Assembly: GCA_011316305.1 (NCBI GenBank)
Contig: SAUG01000074.1
Span: 186,001-250,000, forward strand
Length of the DNA: 64,000 bases
Direction of reading: 5' to 3'
DNA from: Rusavskia elegans
Taxonomy: Eukaryota > Ascomycota > Lecanoromycetes > Teloschistales > Teloschistaceae
The stretch's first letter is position 1. Every line of letters begins with the position of its first letter. Under the pieces are notes generated by a model. The model saw only the letters and a program-made list of their open reading frames with translations, was not told where the DNA came from and searched no databases. This document shows, one piece after another, positions 33,457 to 46,423 of this stretch. Position numbers and translations under genes: made by a program.

Positions 33457-33948
33457 TATTATAAACACAGGCGGCGTGCTTTCGGAAACGCGATAGTACT
33501 TAGTATAACGCAGGATTTTCTATTACGCCTCGACAGGCAAGGATATATAGGACGGCTTTAGTATTAATACTAAAAAATATCTTAATAGTTTTAGTAAATA
33601 ACTATTCTAAATATTTTTATCTTAATACTTTTAGTAAATAAATACTCTAAATACCTTTATTTTAGTAGTTTTAGTAAGTAAATACTCTAAAATAGAACTA
33701 TTTTAGTTATTTTAGTTAATAAATAATCTAAATAGTAGAAGATTTTATTATCTATATAGATTCCGAATTCGACGCCTTTATAGCTTATATTTAATTTATT
33801 AGTTATTACTATATACTATTTTAGTAATCAGATTAATTTATTTTTATATTAATTTAAAATAATTACCTATTAATCCTCTGTTTATAGATATACTAATAAG
33901 TTTAACTAACCTTTAAAAATACCAGAACCCTTAAATAGCTCTATAATA
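33457..33948 (+). repeat. Chromovirus LTR2, shared centre LTR (492 bp)
   Basis: Preceded by a polypurine-like AAAAAAATCCAGAAAAGAG tract similar to that before LTR3, and followed by gag similar to that after LTR1. It therefore serves as 3-prime LTR of element 1 and 5-prime LTR of element 2. Confidence 0.75.
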
Positions 33949-36900
33949 TTTTAAATATCTTTAGAATATCTATTATAGGTTAATATTAAATTCCTACTCT
34001 AAATAATTTTTGTTCTATAGTAAAAAAGTCCGAACCTAAAAGTAAAGAGATCTAGATAAAAAATAATAGTAATAATAAAAAGGTTAGTATTTCTACTACA
34101 AATTACCGTAACTATAATATTAAAATTAATAAGCCCGATAAATACTATAGAAATCGAAATAAATTAAAAGATTAGCTTATATAATTAGATATATATTTTA
34201 TATTCTATTCTATAGCTAAAAAAAAGAAAACCCTCTTTATTATATTCTACTTTTAAAGACAAGTTTAGTACTAAATAAAACCTCTCCTATACTAATATAT
34301 AAATAATAAAGAAGATAATAAATATATCTTTATATAGTTTATATAATTTAAAAAAGCTATTTATAATATCTTCGGAATTTTAAATAAAATCCTAACTATT
34401 AAATATATTATCTAATACCTTTAGTAAAAAACTATAGTATTAGAATATACTATATAGTTTAAAGAATAGTTACTATTAACGGAATAGAATAACGACGCCT
34501 TATACGTAATATATAGACGAGGATTAAAAAAGCGAATAAAAGACGAATTTATATACGATAGTCGAATATATAAAACTTTAAATAATCTAATTAAAATATC
34601 TATCGACTTTAATAATAAACTATATACAAGAAATATAGATAAACGCTATAATAGAAAACTATAAATTAATATAGAACGTTATTTTAGAAAGCTATATAGA
34701 AAATAGCTATTAGGTAAAAGAACCGGAAATAGCTACTACGGATCTATATCTATAGAACTAGATTCTATATAATAGCGATATAAAGAGAAGAATTCTAGAA
34801 GTAGTAAAGGAAATAAAAATCCTAAAATATACTATAACTATAGTAAACTAGACTATTTTATAAAAAAGGATCGATTAAATAAAGTATAGTAACGATAGTT
34901 CAATACTATATTAAAGAAATCTAAAGACTAGTAAAAAATAATTTTAAAAGACGATAATAGTAGTTCTAAATTCTAGAAAGTTAGTTTAGATAAAGAATTT
35001 ATATTTATAAAGAACGATAAAATACTATAGGAAGTTAAAATATATAATATTTCGCTATAAACATTAATAAAACCGACTAGAAAAAAAGCTGTTTTTAGAT
35101 AAAAGATTATAATAATAGAAGATATTAAACTAGTATACTTTTAAATATCTTATAATAAGAGACTAGTAAGGGAAGGATTTATAATAATCTATAAAAAATT
35201 AAAATATATATTAATAACGAAATTCTATAGAACGATTAGTAGAATTAGAAAGTAAATAATATCGTTAATATATTAGAAAAGAAATTAGGAAACGACGCTT
35301 TTAAAAATAAAAATATTTCTAAATCGATATTATAATAGAAAAATATAATAGTAGAAAACTAATATATACTATTTAGTTAAATCGCCTGCTATAATAATAA
35401 CTATAGAATCTATATATTAGAAAAAGAAAAAGCCGGATTGTATTTATTATAATTATACCGATATATTCTCGTAATATCTATTAAAATCGGAAGTTATAAT
35501 ACTTATAACTATTTTAGATATATTATCTATAATAGATATAAATATTAGAAGAAATAGTAAAAAAAAAATAGAATTTTTAATTAGAACCTCTATAGATATA
35601 TTTCGCAGGTAAACTATAAAGATAGGAAATACGAAAATATTAATAATTCGGAAAAAGTTAAAATCTCGTAGTAATAGATATACTATAAGCGTATAACTTT
35701 ATAATTTAAAAAGAGTAACTAAATTTAGCTAGCTATATATATATATTTGAAATTAAAATAATTATCGAAACTAATAATAGATTATAAAAAGTTAAAATAT
35801 TTATCGATTTAGGCGCGACCGAAAATTTTATATCGGAAAATTTAACTATAAAAAAAAAGTTTTTTTAGACTAAAAAAAAAAACCTATATAATTTAATAGT
35901 TATCGATAGAAATAAAATACTAAATAGAAACAGATAGGTTATAAAAGAAATAATACCGCTTTAAATAATAATTAACTAGTACTAGAAAAAATTTTAGTTC
36001 TATATTATTCGGATAGCCAGCTATAATATTATATTTAGAAAACTTTAATTAAAGGATTATAATCTAGTAATAGACTGGAAGAAAAAAGTATTTAGCTTTA
36101 AATAATACTTCTATATAGAAAATATCTAGTCTATACCGAGATAGCGATCTCGGATAAATAAAAAATAGAATATAAAACGCGAATTTATAACTTTAAAAAA
36201 AGATAACTAAAAACTATTTAGGTTCGGTTTATTAGATACTATAGAGATTAGCTAGATTAATAAAATAGAAATAGAAAAGAAAATTACGAACCTTTTAAAA
36301 ACTCTATACTATTTAATAAAAAGTTAATAGAAAACCTATTAAAAAAGATTCTAGGTAAATATAAAAATTAGATAAACTTATTTCGGGAAGAAGTAACTAT
36401 AAAAATACTATCTAAATATGAAATATAGGATTATAAAGTCAGATTTAAACTAGGTAAATAACCAACGTTTAGACCTATCTATCTATTATTTATAACGAAA
36501 TTCGAAATAATCTATAAATATCTAGATAAAAATATAAAAAAGGGATTTATTAGAAAATTTTAATTACTAATAGAATACCCGATCCTTTTTATATTTAAAA
36601 AGAACGGAATATTCCGTTTATATATTAATTACTAGAAGTTAAATAATATTATAATTAAAAATCGATATCTACTACTAAATATTAATAAACTTTAAAATAG
36701 ACTTTCTAGAATAAAATATTTTATAAAATTCGATTTTGGAAAAATTTATAATTTTATATAAATAAAAACCGGAAAGAAATAGAAAATAGCTTTCCGAATA
36801 TAATATAGTTATTATAAATATATATTAATACTATTTAGATTTATAAACGCCCCGATTACCTATTAAAATATAATTAACGACGTATTTAAAGGATATTTCG

Positions 36901-39815
36901 ATATATTTATTATTATCTACCTCGATAATATTTTAGTTTTTTCTAAAATACTCGAAGAATATAAGTAATATATTAGTAAAGTTCTTAAATATTTAAAGGG
37001 GAGAAATCTACGCTTTAAACTAGAAAAGTATAAATTCTATAAAAAAGAAATCGATTTTCTAAAATTTATTATAGGACGAAATAGACTATATATTAATTCT
37101 AGTAAACTAAAAACTATTATAGAATAGAAAATACCGATAAATATTAAAAAAGTCTAAAATTTTTTCGGTTTTATAAACTATAATTAAAAGTTTATAAAAA
37201 ACTATTCTAAAAGAACTTTCGCTTTAATAGTTTTAATAAAAGATACCGTTAAAAAGTATTAGGAAAAAAGAAAATAATAAGTATTTAAAGATTTTAAAAT
37301 AGAATATATAAAAGACCTAGTATTTAAAATATTCGATTTAAAGAAACTATTACGAATAGAAATAGATTTATTAAATCTAGCTATAGAAATATACCTTCTA
37401 TAATAATACGATAGAAAATAGTATCTAGTAATATATATATTAAGGAAATTATCGCTAGCAGAATAGAATTATAATATTTATAATAAAAAACTACTAATTA
37501 TAGTAACTATACTAGAATAATAGAAAGTATATATTAAAAGATTACTAGAATTAATAATTTTTATAGACTATAAAAACCTTTTATACTTTATAATAATAAA
37601 ATAATTTAATAGAAAATAAATATAATAGTCTAAATTCTTCGGTTAGTATAAATTTAAAATATACTATATTCTAGATAAAAAAAATAGAAAAATAGACGCT
37701 TTAAATCGAAAAAGTAATTATATAAAAATAAGAAAAGTTTTTAATAATAGTATTTTAAAAATTAATAGGAATAGATTATTATTAGTAAATTAATATAATA
37801 TAAGTATAACGCTACGTATATTCCGAAATAACTAGAAATAGTTTTCTATTAATAAAGAAAAACTATAAATATTAGAAGATAATATCGACGAATATATTAA
37901 GAAATACTATAATAGAATATTATAAAAGTATCTAGGCGTAGAAAAGATAATATAACTTTTATAATAATATTATTTATTTTCTAATATAAAGTAATATATC
38001 GAAATATATATTAAAAGATATTTTAATTATTAGTAAAATAAATATAGTATATATACTCGTTATAGAAAGATCTAATATTAGAAACTATCGGATTTACTAT
38101 AGAAAAAAGTTATATTAGACTTTATTATTAAATTTCTAAAATTAAAAAACCCGATAATAAATATAGAATATAATTCGATATTTAATATAGTAGATAGATT
38201 TATAAAATATATCTATATAATTCTATTAAAAAAAGATTTTATGGTAAAATAATTTAGATTTATTATTCTAGATTGATTATTTCGGTACTATAGACTACTA
38301 GAAATATTAATAAATAATAGAGACAAGTTCTTTACTTTAAATTATTAGAAAACCTTTATTTTTCTATTTAGTATTAAATTAAAAATATTAATAACTTTCT
38401 ATCTAATAATAGATAGATAGATAGAATATACTAACTAGATATTTATATAATACCTAAAGTACTATATTAACGATATTTAGAATAATTAGGTTTTGTTTTT
38501 ACTAATAATATAATTAGTATTTAATATAAAAGAATCTAGTATAATAAAAAAAATACCGTTCTACGCCGATAATAGAAGGAAGCCGAATCTATTCAGACGC
38601 CCGCTACTATATAAATTAGCGGAATTAGTAATCTAAAAAGTTAATATTTAGAAAAAAATCTATAAAAATGATATAAAGATATAAAAATATTTAGATAAAT
38701 ACTAGAATAAAAGGTAAAAAATAGTACTTTAATTAAAGAAAGGAGATAAAGTATACTTTTTTATAAAAAATCTATAAATAAAGATACTAAATAAGAAATT
38801 TAACTATATTAAAATCGGACTATTTTTAATTAAAGAAATTAAAGGACCTTAGAATTTTAATTTCGATTAATCTAAAAATATTAAAATATACCCGGTATTC
38901 TATATATTTCTTTTAAAACCAGCCGATTCCGGAACGCTATTATAATAGATATTTAACTTCGAGATATAAGAAAAAGATACCTTTATAGTCGAAAAGATCC
39001 TATAATAGAAAGGTTAGAACTATCTAATTAAATAAAAAGATTATCCTACTTCGGAAAATATTTAGAAATCTAAAAAATACTTAATAAACTACTAAAAAAC
39101 TCTATAATAGTTCTACTAAAAAGAGCTAAAGAAATTATTAACTAGCCGGAATTATAAAATAAGAAAATCTATTCGGAAGCTATATTAATAAAAGGATTTA
39201 AATTTATAGAAAAAAAAGAATCCGCGGTTATATCTTTATATTCTAATTCTTCGAGATTTTATAGTTTACTATTAACTATAATACGCTATTTTTCTTTAAT
39301 ATAATCTAATTAATAAAGTAAACGCTATTACTTTATATATATTTTCTATAATTCTTTTTTTAACTTTTTATATTTATTTTTAAGACGAAGCTAACGCGTA
39401 GTATCTAATAAAGTAAAGTTATAAAAATAGATTCATTTTATATAATTAATATACTTTTTGGAATTTTCGCTAACGCGATAGAGTTTTCCCGATTAGAAAT
39501 AATTCCGATAGAAATATATAGCTAATATACCGATTAGACTGACCGTTTTATCGGATTTCGAATCTAAAATCGTATTCCGGATTCGAGTATCTAACCGTAT
39601 TAGAAAAGAGACTAACTTTAATTAGTAATTTAGCCGCGTTAGCCACGTCTATCGCGAAGTCGGATCGCCATTTTAGTTCGAAGTGGCCAGCCTAATACCG
39701 ATATCTAATAATAGAATTTTATTATAACGATTTTTAGTTAATAATCTTTTTCTTTTATCTATAAAAAAAAGGACGGAAAGTTTTTTAAAATAAAAAATCT
39801 AAAAAAGAAATCTAA
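33949..39815 (+). pseudogene. gag-pol relic of a chromodomain Ty3/gypsy retrotransposon
   Basis: Domains appear in chromovirus order. gag has a zinc-knuckle relic near 34827-34880. Aspartic protease FIDLGATENFISENL lies at 35800-35845. Reverse transcriptase runs about 36530-37200 with FIFKKNGIFRLYINY, INAPITY and the active-site block IIYLDNILVFSK (YLDD changed to YLDN). RNase H is about 37300-37760. Integrase is about 37900-38560. A C-terminal chromodomain lies about 38980-39070 (FIVEKIL, then NYLIK and DYPTSEN). Dozens of stops remove any function. Chromodomains direct integration to heterochromatin, fitting the nested tract. A MITE lies at 39535-39694. Confidence 0.8.
39535..39694. mobile_element. 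160-bp hAT-type MITE, copy 1
   Basis: Termini TAGACTGACC and GGCCAGCCTA form short imperfect TIRs (consensus TAGRCTG). An exact 8-bp target duplication ATACCGAT flanks it (39527-39534 and 39695-39702). It is the reverse complement of copy 2 at 40151-40310. Confidence 0.85.
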
Positions 39816-40150
39816 TATTATAAATATAGACAGTATATTTTAAAAAACGCGATAGTATTTAGTATAACGCTAGATTTTCTATTACGCCTCGATAGGGAAA
39901 GATATATAGACGGCCTAAATATTAGTACTAGCGAATATTTTAGTAGTTTTAGTAAATAAATACTTTAAAATAGAATTGGTTTAGTTATTTTAATTAATCA
40001 ACAATCTAAATAGTAGAAGATTTTATTTATTTATATAGATTCCGAGTTCGACGCTTTTATAACTCGTATTTAATTTATTAGTTATCGCTATATACTAGTC
40101 TAGTAATTAAACTAATTTAAATACCTACCTGTTATATCTCCGTTTATAGA

Positions 40151-40310
40151 TAGGCTGATTACTTCGAATTAAAGTAGCGATTCGACTTCGCGATAAACGT
40201 AGCTAACGCGATAAAATTACTAGTTAAAGTTAGTCTTATTTCTAATATAGTTAGATATTCGAACTCGGAATACGATTTTAGATTCGAAATCTGATAAAAC
40301 GGTCAGTCTA
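40151..40310. mobile_element. 160-bp hAT-type MITE, copy 2
   Basis: Termini TAGGCTGATT and GGTCAGTCTA, flanked by an exact 8-bp duplication TTTATAGA (40143-40150 and 40311-40318). Same length as copy 1 and in opposite orientation; differences are largely transitions. Confidence 0.85.
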
Positions 40311-40323
40311 TTTATAGATATAC

Positions 40324-40552
40324 TGTTAACAGGCGGAGGCAGTAGATATAATGATTGATTGAAAAAAAAATCGAAATCTATAGAAATACTAAATTATATA
40401 AAGAATATTAAACGCTAAAAAGACGCTAGGCCTATTTAGAACCACGCTAAATCTTATAGAGCAGGTATACGTAACTTTAATAAATTTTAGCGAGAAATAC
40501 TAACTAGTTTTTCTATAAACTCTTTATAATCGCTTTTATATATAGGTTTATA
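40324..40552 (-). repeat. Copia LTR, left (3-prime on the minus strand)
   Basis: Matches 45727-45956; shares ACGCTAGGCCTATTTAGAAC and TTTTAGCGAGAAATAC. Differences are transitions. Confidence 0.85.
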
Positions 40553-43500
40553 TATCCTTTTAAAATCGTAACTTTATTGCCGATAAATATAATTCTGCTA
40601 AATGTTATCTATATTCTCTTTATCTTTTTTAATTTAGGTCCTTTAGGCGGAAGATAGAGATATTCCGGCGTTAGAGATAGAAATAGTGGAATTTGAATTT
40701 AAATCTTCTTTTAGAGGCTTATTTTAAAGCCCTAAAAGGTTAATAAATTCTTTATAACGTAATCTAAAAAGTACTTTCGTAAAACTATCTACTAGAATTA
40801 CTACGGAAGCCGTATATTTAACGCTAATCTTCCTATTACGGATTTTCTAGCGGAGCTAATAGTAATAAATATCTATATAGCGAAGCTTAGAAATAAACTA
40901 CGAATTATTACTCTTAAAGATCTAAATAGTCTATATATTATCTACTTCGATATAAAGCTAGCAGCCTATATTTAAAGAGACCTCTTAGAAGAAATAGTTC
41001 TACTATATAAATTTTTTCGCGGCTACTATTACTATAAGTAGTTCCGCTTCGGTAGAACTTATCGTTACTATTTTCTACTTAGCGGCCTTCTAGTTAATTA
41101 TTCTGTTAAATAGTTTAAAGCTGTAGCTCTACGAGCTAAATCGGATAGCTAGATCGTTAGCGAATAAGGTATCTAAAGATATAACGAGTATATTATTTAA
41201 ATCTATTATTTAAATATCAAAAACGATAGAATAGAATTTAGTATAGCCTAAATACTATATAACTCTTATTACTACTATCTAATATATTACGGATAGATTA
41301 ATTAAGAATTCTAAAAGCTTTAAAACAGCGAATATAATATCTAGCCGCGTAGTTATTACTGCGAAGTTAATTAATCTAATAATCTACTAATATACTAAAA
41401 TCTGCTATAGTAATATCTATTTAGTATTTTTAACGAAAATATCGCTATTTACTAGCGGCGCTTTTAGCGATTTAGATAAAAGATTAATATTATATTGATT
41501 TATAATCTTATCGATATATAAATTTTAATATAGGTAGAACTATTAAACTAATCTTTTATAAATTATTTAGATTTCTAGAAACTAGGAAATTTTATTTAAA
41601 TAATATGTTTTATATTTTTTAAAGAGCTTTATTTAGAATTCCTCGACTTGTTTCGAATATCTATCTTCGTAGATTACAATAATATTATCGATAAAAAAGA
41701 AAGGTATTATATATATATAGATAAATAAATACTTAGTATCTAGAATTTATTAGAAGCCTAAATCGGCTAGTATATTCGAGAGATAATAGAACCAGAGTAC
41801 TAGCGATTATTTAAGCCCGTATAGGGCGCAAAATAGAAGAAATAGGATATCTTTCGATCCTTTCTATCTTTAAGGCGGTTTATAATAGGTAGGTTTATTA
41901 ATTTTACTATTTAGAAAGGTATTAACGGTATCGTACTATCGGATTTAAAGCCTAAAGAATATAACAATCGCTATTAAAAAACGGAAAATCCGAATAGCTA
42001 ATATTACTATATAGATATTTACTTTAATATTCTAGAAATCTCCTCTAGCGTAGAACCGTATCTTTATTTTAGTTAGAAATCCCTAGTTATTAAATTTATA
42101 TTTAAATATCTAGATTAAAAGGATCAGAATCTTACCTGCTTTAGTAGTATAATCGGTAGAGACCTCCTTCTAAGTTTTCTTTCTTTAAAAGGTTTTAATT
42201 TCTAGTATAACGGCTTCTATAAAGCTTTACTTTAGCAGATACTTAAATATATTATACTAGAACCTAGATTTAGACAGAATTTAATCCCGATAGAGATATA
42301 AACTAGGAGGAATTAATTAAGTAAATAGAAATACTGGAAAGTCGTTTTCGTAGAATTTACGTACGGCGATAAAGGTTCTAAATACTATATAAAAGGCTTC
42401 AAAAGCTCTACTTATTACTTACTATAGAATAGCTATATAAACTACAGTTCTATCTTTATTTTTCGTTTAGCGGCGAGTTATATTATCCGGTATAACGTTT
42501 TTATCTTAGATTTCTAGCTTTCGTAAAGCTCGAGGCTTTTTTACTAGCTTTAGTATAGATTTTTTTAGTTCCTTTTTATTATCTTTAAACGCTCTAGGAA
42601 TATATATATTATTAAATATATAGTTTTTTATACGAACTAGGTTCTCTATTCGTTAAATTATTTTTATAAAAGGAATTCCTTTTAGATTAGTTAGAACTTG
42701 TTCGTTAGCGGATTTATCGAGTCTATATTTATTTATAATACTATATTACGGCGTAGTTATACCTTCTAAAATAGAAGGATTTAGATAATATTCGGCCTTC
42801 TTTTCCTTTCTTTTTTTTTTAACTAGGTATTTAAAGTAGAAGCTCCTGTTACTCCGCAGGTTTATAAACGACGATATTATTATCTTCGTCGCTATTACTA
42901 AATTCTATAATCTGGTAAGAGGTATCTATATAAAGAATATCTAATATATTATAAAAGAATAGCTCTTTTTCGAGCTAAACTAGATTAATATTTCCAGGCG
43001 TATAGAATAATATTTCGTTAAAGATAATATTACAAACTCTAATTACCTTACATTAGCTAGAAATCTAGATATTAAAGACGTTTATACTATTATACCTAAC
43101 TAAAAATCTAATATAAACTTATAGGAAAAGCTTATCCTTACGTATAATTAATTTATTAAAGAGATAGGCTTTATAGCTATAGGCTCGTAAAAAGCTGAAG
43201 TTAGGAAGATTATATATAACCTTTTCGAAAGAGATCTTCTAGGTATTTTTCTTTATAGGAATACGATTTATAAGGAATTCTACGGTCTATATAGTCTAAA
43301 ACTATATATAAACTAGAAAATAAACAGTAATTCTTATTATTCTCGCCTTTATAATAAAAATATATTCTAGGCGCTCCGAATAACTATTCTGCTCCGAAGT
43401 AGCCGGCGCTAATAGTTCCTATATAATACCTAATTCGGTAATAAAGGTAGAAAACTCGTTACCTAAAGCTTTCTCGCTATCTAATCTAATAAATATAACC

Positions 43501-45726
43501 TTGCCGTTATATCGATTCTTAATAATCTTTACTACTTTATATAGAAAGGTAAATACTTCTAACTTCGAACGATAAATAAATACTAGATAGAAATCTAATT
43601 CCGAATAGATAACGTATAAAATCTATTCGTATTTATTTAGGGCGGTCGTTATTAGAATCAGATTATAGGTAATATAGTAAAATAGTTTATCCGATAACTC
43701 TAACTTCTTCGGCGAACGTAAGATAATTTAATAAGCTTTCGATATAGCGTAGGTCTCGTATTTATTCGTAGTAGGTATTTTCGCTTTATCTATAATCTCT
43801 ACCCTTTTAGCTATTTACGGGAGGTACTAAATAGTATTATTAGCGGTATAAATAAAGAGCTGGTACTAATCGCGTATAGTACCGGATTTCTTTCCTGCTA
43901 TAAAAAATACTACGTCTCTTTTACTATCTAAATTATCTTTAAACAGATAATAGCCTCCTATTCTAGTAAAGGTAATAATTATTTTACTATCGCGTTCAAG
44001 GCGGCGGCGTCTAGTATCGATAAAGAGGTTAGCTTTATCTTCTAAAATATTCCCGGAAATAATATTAGTTATAAAATTCGGAATATAGCTAACGTTTTTA
44101 ATAGTAATTAATTATAGGCCTAACGGCGATATAACTATAATATCTATTTTACTATATATAATAATAGATATTATTCTTTATCTAGCGATAACTAAAAATC
44201 TATCGGTATAGTTCCGTTCTTTAATAAAGCGATAAGATATAGTATTATTATAAATATAGATCGCGGAACCTCTATCTAGGATCTATAATAAATATAGGTT
44301 ATAATTAATAATAAAACTCCCGGGGAAAATAGTCTAAAACTCGCCTACTATAGGTATCTTTAGTTTATTCGTTTCTTTATTCTCTTCTTTACTTTTAAAA
44401 GTTTTAACTTGCTTTCCTTTTTCTATAGCCTTTTTAATTTTCGCTTTATAGTCTAGGTTTTTATTAAATTTATTTTTAATCTTTTTGGCTATATTTTCGT
44501 TAGATTTTTAATTAGATAATTTTTTTAGATAATTATATTTAAGGTAGTAGTAATCGTATTACTAATATTTCTTACCGCAGATATAATTTAGTACTTTACT
44601 CTTATTTCGAAGGAAAGGACCTCCTTTAGGTTTATCTTTATCCTCGCTATCGGCGGCAGGAAAAGCCGTTTAGGTAATACTAGCTTCCGTAATATTATAT
44701 AGTCTAATATTGTTACAATATTCTTTAATAAATTTAAAATATTCAGCTTCGTAATTACTAGTTATATCGAGAGTTTGTTAGTATAGCTAGGCTAGTACCG
44801 GCGCTATATTAATAATAATTAAGATAAAATTATAATAGACTTTTCGTATATCTTTAACTTCTATAATATCAACGTATTTAGTAAATAGGTATATTTAGAT
44901 ATATTTATCCAGCCAGACCTCTATATTCTGCTTCTAGGTAGAACTTGCTAAGAGTTTTTTATAAAGCCGTTTAAATTTAAACGTTCGGATTAAATCTATT
45001 AGTATAAATCTAAATTAGAAAATTTAAAAAAAGTTCTATAGATAAACTTTAATATACTAAAAAAAGATAGTATTACCTAATAAAATAGTTTCGTAAATAT
45101 AATCGGTTATTCGTATAAACGATTCTATCTACTAATCCTATTCTATAAAATCGGTTTTATATTTAATTTTTACTTTTTTATAAGCTTCCTTTATAATATC
45201 TTACTTTTTTAGAGTATCGAGTAGATATAGATAGAGAACTGGCTTTACTAATTTTAGGAGAAATTCTAGATATACTAGAATATTTAGGTTAATAAATTCC
45301 TAGATACGAATATCTACTACTTTATTTTTAATAATTACGAGCTATTAGTCCTAGTCTTTAGCCGTAACCAGCTTAACCTCGCGTTTATTTATAGCTTCTA
45401 ATTATTAACAGTAAGAATATATATATAGGAAGGAAGAAATTTTAGACGAAAAAATCTTTCTTTTATATTACTAAATTTATTTATTTCTGGCTTATATATA
45501 AATAGTAAATTAATCTTGATTGGTAATTATATCTAATATAAAGTAGTAAATCTTCTTTTCCAATTAATTCTACTAGAATAATAGAGTAAAGCTTTTTTAC
45601 TAGTCGATTCGACTATAATAATAAGATAGTAAATCTTCTTTTCTAGTCGATTCTACTATATACTCGATAAATAATTTATTAAATAATTAAATTTGGTACA
45701 GGTATATACGATACCGGGCTTATAAC

Positions 45727-45956
45727 TATAAGCGAGCGGAGGTAGTAGATATAATAATTAATTAAAAAAAGAATCGAAATCTATAGAAGTACTAAATTAT
45801 ATAAAGAATATTAAACGTTAAAGAGACGCTAGGCCTATTTAGAACCACGCTAAACCTTATAAGGCAGATATACGTAACCTCAGCGAGTTTTAGCGAGAAA
45901 TACCAATTGGCTTTTCCAATGAGCTTTTCATAATCGCTCCTACATGCAGGCTCATA
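45727..45956 (-). repeat. Copia LTR, right (5-prime on the minus strand)
   Basis: Partner of 40324-40552, less mutated near its outer end (ACATGCAGGCTCATA). Confidence 0.85.
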
Positions 45957-46002
45957 TATACTAATAAATCTAATCAATTTTTGAAAATACCAAACCTTCC
46001 AG

Positions 46003-46423
46003 TATAACGTTTCTACACGTCAAAAGGCGTTACGTTCGGGTCTAGCTATAGCCGTAGGCGTAGTCCGAACTAATAAATAGTAAGGGAATTCTAGTATATA
46101 TTATTATAACTAATCCCGCGTAGCCGCGAAGATACGATTATAATATTATAAAACGTTTATATTATAGAAGTAATTAATAGAAAATAGTAGAAACGTATTT
46201 AATAATTATATAAATATATTATCGACTAACGAAAAAAGCTATCTAATAGAAATAAAGGAGCGATATATATAGTAAAAGTAGCCAATAGTACCGATAGATA
46301 GCTATCCGTTAAAAGATTCTATTATAGAAGTCGGCTATAGCAGCTATAGGCGGCTATAGATAATTAGACTTATTTATCTAGCTATTTTTCTAACGTATTT
46401 CTATAAAATTATAGATATAATAT
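46003..46423 (-). repeat. LTR of the gag-less gypsy relic, left
   Basis: Matches 49576-49987 (TATAGCCGTAGGCGTAGTCC versus TATAGCCGTAGGTATAGTCC). Confidence 0.8.

Larger units (their letters stand above)
40324..45956 (-). mobile_element. Ty1/copia retrotransposon relic, full length
   Basis: The element is 5.63 kb with 229/230-bp LTRs and target duplication TATAC (40319-40323, 45957-45961). Minus-strand order is that of copia. A gag zinc-knuckle relic lies near 44570. A protease/GAG-pre-integrase region spans 44290-43900 (ILDRGSAIYIYNN, LITIKNVSYIPNFITNIISG). Integrase follows. Reverse transcriptase includes PFFFIDNIIVIYEDRYSKQV near 41690 (DD changed to DN). RNase H includes KIVTISSTEAELL near 41080. 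Stops are numerous. It inserted into LTR3 of the chromovirus. Confidence 0.85.

Noticed and set aside
45792..45977. 61-codon minus frame in the Copia LTR
   Set aside because: It lies inside the LTR and reflects its lower mutation load; no protein is expected there.
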